64,000 nt of DNA from Legionella birminghamensis (GTDB lineage Bacteria; Pseudomonadota; Gammaproteobacteria; Legionellales; Legionellaceae), in contig NZ_UGNW01000001.1 of the NCBI RefSeq assembly GCF_900452515.1, forward strand, positions 2,480,001 to 2,544,000, given 5' to 3'. Shown here piece after piece: positions 59,100-64,000 of this stretch. The translations under genes and the position numbers were made by a program. The notes under the pieces are model-generated. The model saw only the letters and a list, made by a program, of their open reading frames with translations, ran no database searches and was not told where the DNA came from. Numbering within the stretch: position 1 is the first letter of the stretch; the number at the start of each line of letters is the position of its first letter.

Positions 59100-59519
59100 T
59101 TAACCTGCGGTAAAAATATTCAAGCCATTTCCAAGCTGGCACTGAATGCTATATTCCCGCACTTTGCTATAATCGGCTGCACGCATTAATGTAATTTTCA
59201 GAGCTGCCTTGCCATCTGCGGTGACTTCAAATTTGCTATAACCAAAAGCAGGGGTTCCTGGCAGGAAAGGATCATTCAGCGTAAAATGGCGATCAGATGC
59301 AGTTATCAATTGACCTGCAACCAGCATTACAGCGTTGGGTTGAATAGAAGTGGTCAGATCAGGAAGAGGCATTTCGGAAACACAGTTTTTGACGGACCAA
59401 ACAAAGCTCAACGCTTGTCCGTGGCTCACAGCATCGGCTACCTCAGAAAAACTGCTTAACTCGGCGGCCTGAACAGAGAACGCGGCACCTGCCATTAAAG
59501 AGAGGACTATTTTTTTCAT
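59100..59519 (-). CDS. VirK-like exported protein
   Basis: A 139-residue precursor with signal peptide MKKIVLSLMAGAAFSVQA. The mature part (SSFSEVADAVSHGQALSFV, VKNCVSEM, TLNDPFLPGTPAFGYSKFEV and C-terminal EYSIQCQLGNGLNIF) has two cysteines that could form a disulfide and looks like the VirK family. Legionella pneumophila encodes a VirK-like exported protein that I recall as a type II secretion substrate; the match here is by impression, not by search. It faces the synthetase gene across a repeat. Confidence 0.65.
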   Translation of the reverse strand: MKKIVLSLMAGAAFSVQAAELSSFSEVADAVSHGQALSFVWSVKNCVSEMPLPDLTTSIQPNAVMLVAGQLITASDRHFTLNDPFLPGTPAFGYSKFEVTADGKAALKITLMRAADYSKVREYSIQCQLGNGLNIFTAG

Positions 59520-59671
59520 TTACTGCTCCTTGCTAAAACTCGCTAAGATGCCAAGATCTTTTGGAAAAGTCAAATCAATCAATTACTTCTAAAATCTTTT
59601 CCAGCTCAAAAACATAGCAACTTTTAAAAATCTATTCCCCTCTGTTTAGAAATAGCGTATCATTAGATCAA

Positions 59672-59745
59672 TTGCGCCGATTTGAACTTTCAGCTTGCGG
59701 GCGCACAAAGCCAGTACCTGGTTTTTGTAAAACGGCTAAAGCGGA
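59672..59745 (+). promoter_or_regulatory. Candidate SAM-II-type riboswitch upstream of metNIQ
   Basis: Six pairs form P1: TGCGCC (59673-59678) with GGCGCA (59700-59705). The loop GATTTGAAC...GCTTGCG matches the conserved SAM-II loop (consensus GRUUUGA...GCUUGC), then CAAA follows P1. A small insertion hairpin CCAG/CTGG (59711-59721) comes next, and the 3' pseudoknot strand is GGCTAAAGCGG (59734-59744; consensus GCUAAAGCG). The loop AGC (59692-59694) can pair with GCT. This class binds S-adenosylmethionine and lowers expression. The metN ATG is about 55 nt downstream. Placement before a methionine importer fits the ligand. Confidence 0.75.
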
Positions 59746-59799
59746 TAATATTCTATCCTGCCCCAAATCCCCGCCTGCTGTACTCCATAGGTTATATGC

Positions 59800-60825
59800 A
59801 TGATTGAATTAGTTGGGCTTTATAAATCTTATAATCAGGTAACCGCACTGAATAATGTCAACCTTTTTATTCAGGAAGGCGAAATATTTGGCATTATTGG
59901 CCGCAGCGGTGCCGGGAAATCCACTTTACTTCGCAGTATCAATTTGCTGGAAAGACCAGATTCTGGTGAGGTTCTTGTTGACAATAAATCAATGACGTCA
60001 CTAATAGACGGGGATCTGCGTCAGGCCCGCCATAAAATTGCCATGATTTTCCAGCACTTTAATTTGCTGCAGTCAAAAACTGTCTATGACAACATTGCCT
60101 TGCCCATGCGGATACAAGGAATCAGCGAAGAAGAAATTGCTGCAAAGATTGATGAGTTATTACCCCTGGTTGAACTGGACGATAAAAAATCTGCCTATCC
60201 CGCTCAATTAAGCGGTGGGCAGAAGCAGCGTGTTGCCATTGCGCGTGCACTGAGTTGCTCACCTAAAATTCTACTTTGTGATGAAGCGACTTCGGCATTG
60301 GATCCTGAAACCACAGAATCCATTCTGGCTCTGCTTAAGAAAATTAATACCCTTTACGGGATCACTATCGTACTGATTACGCATGAAATGGATGTGGTGA
60401 AACGGATTTGCCATCGTCTTGCCGTTATGGAAAAAGGGGAAATTATCGAAATTACTTCAATCGCCTCTGCATTCAATGATCCGCAAAGCCCGGCAAGAAA
60501 TATGTTGTATTCGCAATTAAGCCCTCAATTACCCGCTTGTTTGGCAAGCACCCTCACCCAACGGCCCAATAACAAGCCGCTGCTGCGCCTGCTCTTCCAG
60601 GGGGATAATGCAACAGTCCCCTTCATCAGCCAAACCAGCCGTGAATTACATATTGATATTAATATTCTGCTTGCCAATATCGATCGCTTCGATACCGTGA
60701 CCTGCGGGGTATTGATTGTTGAACTGATTGCCGATCAGAATTTATTGACTGCATTTATCGAGCGTTGCAAAAAAGCCAATTTAACTGTGGAGATATTAGG
60801 TTATGTCACTGAACCTGTTTTTTGA
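59800..60825 (+). CDS. metN: Methionine ABC transporter ATPase MetN
   Basis: ATPase of the D-/L-methionine importer. The 341-residue protein has Walker [10 protein letters not shown] (about 37-45), Q-loop, [22 protein letters not shown] and H-loop LITHEM, followed by the C-terminal NIL (regulatory, methionine-binding) domain from about 265 ([16 protein letters not shown]). It overlaps metI by 23 bp. A candidate SAM-sensing leader precedes it. Confidence 0.96.
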   Translation: MIELVGLYKSYNQVTALNNVNLFIQEGEIFGIIGRSGAGKSTLLRSINLLERPDSGEVLVDNKSMTSLIDGDLRQARHKIAMIFQHFNLLQSKTVYDNIALPMRIQGISEEEIAAKIDELLPLVELDDKKSAYPAQLSGGQKQRVAIARALSCSPKILLCDEATSALDPETTESILALLKKINTLYGITIVLITHEMDVVKRICHRLAVMEKGEIIEITSIASAFNDPQSPARNMLYSQLSPQLPACLASTLTQRPNNKPLLRLLFQGDNATVPFISQTSRELHIDINILLANIDRFDTVTCGVLIVELIADQNLLTAFIERCKKANLTVEILGYVTEPVF

Positions 60826-61450
60826 TGTTGTTCAAGCAAGCCTTGAAACAGTTTATATGACGGCAGTCAGCACGATTCTGGCTACCTTAATCGGCCTGCC
60901 CTTAGGTACCCTGTTATTTACGTCCGCGAAGATAAAACCACACGCCTGGATCAATCGATTTACAGCTGGCCTAATCAATTTTACCCGCTCAATTCCTTTT
61001 ATTATTCTACTGGTCGCCTTAATTCCATTCACCCGTCTTTTAGTTGGCACATCGATAGGAATTAACGCAGCCATTGTTCCCTTGACCATAGGCGCCATCC
61101 CTTTTTATGCACGATTGGTGGATAATATATATCAGGGGCTTCCCGGGGGGTTAATTGAAACTGGCTTCTCAATGGGAGCAAGTACCTGGCAAATGATTAA
61201 ACATATATTGCTGCCGGAGGCCTTCCCTGCGCTAATACAGGCCACCACGGTTACGGCAATCGCTTTGGTTAATTATACGGCAATGGCCGGAACCATTGGC
61301 GGCGGCGGCCTTGGAGATCTGGCTATACGCTACGGATATCAGCGTTTTAATTCGACTATCATGATTATCACCGTTGTTATTCTGGTCGCTATCGTGCAAT
61401 TTTTGCAAATGGCTGGGGATAGATTAGCCAAACGTTACACTCATTGTTAA
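60803..61450 (+). CDS. metI: Methionine ABC transporter permease MetI
   Basis: Inner-membrane permease of 215 residues with five predicted helices and the EAA-type loop ([20 protein letters not shown]) that contacts Met[20 protein letters not shown] and the [20 protein letters not shown]-terminal block are characteristic of MetI. The start ATG lies inside the end of metN, so the pair is translationally coupled. Confidence 0.95.
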   Translation: MSLNLFFDVVQASLETVYMTAVSTILATLIGLPLGTLLFTSAKIKPHAWINRFTAGLINFTRSIPFIILLVALIPFTRLLVGTSIGINAAIVPLTIGAIPFYARLVDNIYQGLPGGLIETGFSMGASTWQMIKHILLPEAFPALIQATTVTAIALVNYTAMAGTIGGGGLGDLAIRYGYQRFNSTIMIITVVILVAIVQFLQMAGDRLAKRYTHC

Positions 61451-61462
61451 CAGGAGATTTTT

Positions 61463-62245
61463 ATGCGCGTATTTTCCCTTATTTTTCTGGCCTTAAGCTT
61501 ATTGGGCTGCAGTCAGCCCTCTCCTAACACCTTAACCATTGGAACCATCTCAGGGCCGGAAACGGATCTGGTGGAAACTGCCAAAGAGGTCGCACTCAAA
61601 AAATACGATTTAACCGTCAAAATAGTTGAATTTAGTGATTATAATCTACCCAATGAAGCATTACAGGATGGCAGTATTGATGCGAACGTTTATCAACATC
61701 TCCCCTATTTAAAAGCGTCTATGAAAGCGCATGGCTATACCCTGGAGCCGATTGGTAAAACCTTTGTTTACCCCACAGGCATCTATTCCAACAAGCATAA
61801 GGCAATCAGTGAAATTGCAGACAAGGCTATTATTGCCATTCCTAATGATCCCAGCAATGAAGAACGTGCTTTGCTGCTAATGCAAAAAGCCGGTTTGGTT
61901 CAGCTTAAACAAGATGGGAAAACGATGACGGTAGCTGATATTAGTGACAATCCAAAACAGCTGCAAATCAAGGAAATGGATGCGGCCCAGCTGCCCCGTG
62001 TGCTTGATGATGTCGATGCGGCGATTATCAATACCACCTTCGCTATTCCTGCCGGGCTGGATCCTTTAAAAGATGCAATCTTTGTTGAAGATAAAAATTC
62101 GCCTTATGCAAACCTCATTGTAATTAATCAGAACAGCGAGAAGAAAGTACAGCTTGGGGAGTTTGTGAAGGCTTTTCAATCTCCAGAAGTTGAAGCGAAA
62201 GCCAAAGAATTGTTTGGTGACGCTGCTGTACCAGCCTGGAAGTAA
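61463..62245 (+). CDS. metQ: Methionine-binding lipoprotein MetQ
   Basis: A 260-residue substrate-binding protein of the NLPA family. The lipobox LSLLGC (Cys about 17) ends the signal peptide, so the mature protein is lipid-anchored to the inner membrane. Family blocks: TIGTISGPETDLVETAKEV, DGSIDANVYQHLPYLKA, YPTGIYSNKH, IPNDPSNEERALLLMQKAG and AAIINTTFAIPAGLDP. It starts 12 bp after metI and ends 29 bp before a GC-rich repeat. Confidence 0.96.
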   Translation: MRVFSLIFLALSLLGCSQPSPNTLTIGTISGPETDLVETAKEVALKKYDLTVKIVEFSDYNLPNEALQDGSIDANVYQHLPYLKASMKAHGYTLEPIGKTFVYPTGIYSNKHKAISEIADKAIIAIPNDPSNEERALLLMQKAGLVQLKQDGKTMTVADISDNPKQLQIKEMDAAQLPRVLDDVDAAIINTTFAIPAGLDPLKDAIFVEDKNSPYANLIVINQNSEKKVQLGEFVKAFQSPEVEAKAKELFGDAAVPAWK

Positions 62246-62274
62246 TTTTCGCTTTCCTATCCAACAACACCACC

Positions 62275-62396
62275 CGAATCCCCGCGGCTGCTCAGTCGAA
62301 TCCCGCGGCTCCTCAGTCGAATCCCGCGGCTCCTCAGTCGAATCCCCGCGGCTCCTCAGTCGAATCCCCGCGGCTCCGACCGCGGGGCCCATAGCT
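62275..62396. repeat. GC-rich array after metQ (five units, plus orientation)
   Basis: Units beginning CGAATCC(C)CGCGGCT at 62275, 62297, 62318, 62339 and 62361 (21-22 bp), ending in GACCGCGGGGCCC, then CATAGCTATCTACACAA at 62390, the sequence that forms the outer end of the element at 16.3 kb but here lies on the inner side of the array. Confidence 0.85.
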
Positions 62397-62456
62397 ATCT
62401 ACACAAATGCATTAGCTAACGAATAGAAACAGTCTAACCCAAATTGTATTAGCACT

Positions 62457-62497
62457 GTTCGGCCTGAGGAGGAGCAAAGCGGCTCCTCAGGCCGAAC
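62457..62497. repeat. Perfect 15-bp-stem hairpin between two GC-rich arrays
   Basis: GTTCGGCCTGAGGAG (62457-62471) and CTCCTCAGGCCGAAC (62483-62497) pair perfectly with an 11-nt loop. It lies midway between two oppositely oriented arrays and between the convergent metQ and ahcY genes. A bidirectional terminator or an independent palindromic repeat is likely. Confidence 0.75.
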
Positions 62498-62552
62498 GGA
62501 TTGGGATATAAGCTGAGTTTGGCTGTCTAAATTTGTGAGGATCACTCAGACA

Positions 62553-62750
62553 TTGGCCCCGCGGTCGAAGCCGCGGGGATTCGAGTGGTCGAAGCCGCGG
62601 GGATTCGAGTGGTCGAAGCCGCGGGGATTCGAGTGGTCGAAGCCGCGGGGATTCGAGTGGTCGACGCCGCGGGGATTCGAATGGTCGAAGCCGCGGGGAT
62701 TCGAATGGTCGACGTTGCGGAGATTCGACGTCTATGTCGCAGGATTCGAG
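62553..62750. repeat. GC-rich array next to ahcY (seven 24-bp units, minus orientation)
   Basis: Units containing CCGCGGGGATTCGA start at 62571, 62595, 62619, 62643, 62667 and 62691, with a decayed seventh at 62715. The 24-bp period keeps one frame open and would encode eight-residue repeats (S-K-P-R-G-F-E-W). The array ends about 10 bp before the ahcY stop codon. Confidence 0.85.
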
Positions 62751-62760
62751 ATCTAAGCCA

Positions 62761-64000
62761 TTAATAGCGATAATGATCCGGCTTATATGGACCGTTCACT
62801 TTCACACCAAGATATTCTGCCTGCTCTTTAGTGAGTGTAGTCAACTTGGCTCCAATGCGTTTAAGATGCAGGCGCGCCACCTTTTCGTCCAGTAATTTGG
62901 GCAGTACATACACCTGATTCTGGTAATTACTGGCATTAGTGAATAGTTCAATTTGTGCCATGACCTGATTTGAAAATGAAGCGGACATCACAAAACTTGG
63001 ATGCCCGGTTGCGCAGCCCAGGTTGACCAAACGGCCTTCTGCCAGAATAATTAAACGCTTGCCATCAGGGAAAATAACATGATCGACCTGCGGCTTGATA
63101 TTTTCCCATTGATACTGACGTAAACTTTGAATATCAATTTCAGAATCGAAATGGCCAATATTGCAAAGAATTGCCTGATTACGCATACGCTGCATGTGTT
63201 CATGGGTCACTACATGATAGTTGCCTGTGGCCGTTACAACAATGTCTACTTCATGAGCCACGTCTTCAAGCGTAACCACCCGATACCCTTCCATAGCAGC
63301 CTGTAGAGCACAAATCGGATCGACTTCTGTGATCCACACGGTAGCTCCCTGACCGCGTAAAGCCTGTGCGCATCCCTTGCCGACATCGCCATAGCCCATA
63401 ATAAGGGCAATCTTTCCTGCAATCATGACATCAGTGGCGCGTTTTATGCCATCCAGCAATGACTCTCTACAGCCGTACAGGTTATCGAATTTGGATTTGG
63501 TCACCGAGTCATTGACGTTAATGGCTGGAATCATTAATTGACTCGTTCTGGCCATTTCATACAGTCTGGCAACACCTGTAGTTGTTTCTTCTGAAACGCC
63601 ATGAATATTTTTGAGCATCTCAGGGTATTTTTCATGCAGAACCTGGGTTAAATCACCGCCATCATCCAATAGCAGGTTAGGTGTCCAACCCTGGGGGCCG
63701 CGCAGGGTCTGTTCGACACACCACCAGTATTCATCTTCTGTCTCCCCTTTCCAGGCGAATACCGGGACACCCGCTTCAGCCATGGCTGCCGCAGCATGGT
63801 CCTGGGTGGAGAAAATATTACAGGAAGACCATCGGACTTCAGCGCCTAAGGCAATTAATGTTTCAATTAATACCGCTGTCTGAATGGTCATATGTAAACA
63901 ACCGGCAATGCGAGCCCCTTTCAATGGCTGTTTTTCGCCGAACTCCTCCCGCAATGCCATTAAGCCTGGCATTTCCGTTTCAGCGATAGCGATTTCCTTG
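62761..64000 (-). CDS. ahcY: Adenosylhomocysteinase, 5' end outside window
   Basis: Hydrolyses S-adenosylhomocysteine to adenosine and homocysteine, the recycling step of the methyl cycle. The frame runs off the right edge; the visible part begins [20 protein letters not shown] (codons upstream of the first visible Met at 63972), equivalent to residue ~30 of the family. It has the NAD-binding [41 protein letters not shown] (catalytic Lys/Asp) and the C-terminal KPDHYRY needed for NAD binding. It converges on metQ across the repeat region. Confidence 0.96.
   Translation of the reverse strand, partial: KEIAIAETEMPGLMALREEFGEKQPLKGARIAGCLHMTIQTAVLIETLIALGAEVRWSSCNIFSTQDHAAAAMAEAGVPVFAWKGETEDEYWWCVEQTLRGPQGWTPNLLLDDGGDLTQVLHEKYPEMLKNIHGVSEETTTGVARLYEMARTSQLMIPAINVNDSVTKSKFDNLYGCRESLLDGIKRATDVMIAGKIALIMGYGDVGKGCAQALRGQGATVWITEVDPICALQAAMEGYRVVTLEDVAHEVDIVVTATGNYHVVTHEHMQRMRNQAILCNIGHFDSEIDIQSLRQYQWENIKPQVDHVIFPDGKRLIILAEGRLVNLGCATGHPSFVMSASFSNQVMAQIELFTNASNYQNQVYVLPKLLDEKVARLHLKRIGAKLTTLTKEQAEYLGVKVNGPYKPDHYRY

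Noticed and set aside
62190-62426. Open frame across the array after metQ
   Set aside because: It begins inside metQ in another frame and consists of repeat translation; not a gene.
62275-62750. Possible CRISPR array
   Set aside because: Units are directly adjacent or separated by the same few bases, with no unique spacers, no constant 28-37-bp repeats and no cas genes.

Overview
The window looks like a chromosomal segment of a Legionella species or a close relative. The evidence is the flagellar fleSR/fliEFG block beside a rarA-lolA-ftsK-trxB-aat-infA run (an order I associate with Legionella), the presence of eukaryotic-like signalling proteins (an SH2-like/U-box protein and a Ser/Thr kinase), and moderate GC with AT-rich effector-like genes. 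The species cannot be named from this sequence alone. No rRNA, tRNA, CRISPR array, transposase or phage gene was found.

Layout. 1-1256: the 3' part of an unrecognised membrane-anchored protein. 1690-7141 (minus): fleS, fleR, fliE, fliF, fliG; fliG is followed by a GC-rich repeat rather than fliH. 7276-11692 (minus): rarA, lolA, ftsK. 11762-13714 (plus): trxB, aat, infA. 13994-16187: pmbA and a divergent phosphodiester-glycosidase-like protein. 16188-16964: nested repeats followed by a regulatory region with DnaA-box-like sites and a pair of NrdR boxes, then nrdAB. 21082-26593: SH2-like/U-box protein, proS and an 836-residue unknown. 26677-32026: fused ABC ATPase, oxyR, an MFS transporter and a secreted protein. 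32023-35875 (minus): pyrD, msbA, lpxK (nucleotide and lipid A export/synthesis). 36022-41505: CHASE4-like histidine kinase, TorF-like outer-membrane protein and a REC-PAS-GGDEF-EAL protein. 41951-44548: Ser/Thr kinase, secreted pentapeptide-repeat protein and a methyltransferase.

44813-52851 is a leucine/isovalerate catabolic operon: isovaleryl-CoA dehydrogenase, thiolase, a small membrane protein, methylcrotonyl-CoA carboxylase beta, methylglutaconyl-CoA hydratase, carboxylase alpha and HMG-CoA lyase. It is followed by a 53-residue membrane peptide, then by overlapping aguB-speA-aguA (arginine to putrescine) and an acetoacetyl-CoA synthetase. That last enzyme together with the thiolase would carry the acetoacetate made by HMG-CoA lyase to acetyl-CoA. 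59100-62245 holds a VirK-like secreted protein and the methionine importer metNIQ, whose leader carries a strong candidate SAM-II-type riboswitch. The window ends inside ahcY, so methionine uptake and SAH recycling lie next to each other.

The most distinctive DNA feature is a family of GC-rich palindromic repeats (core CCGCGGGGATTCG, units of 19-24 bp, 1-7 copies) placed immediately at gene 3' ends at about 1.3, 16.3, 28.6, 41.6, 59.0 and 62.3-62.7 kb. Two copies form a MITE-like element with terminal inverted repeats and a shared core; one of them lies inside another hairpin repeat and is bordered by a near-perfect 9-bp direct repeat. Other palindromic repeat families sit at convergent gene ends, where they appear to supply stop codons and probable bidirectional terminators.
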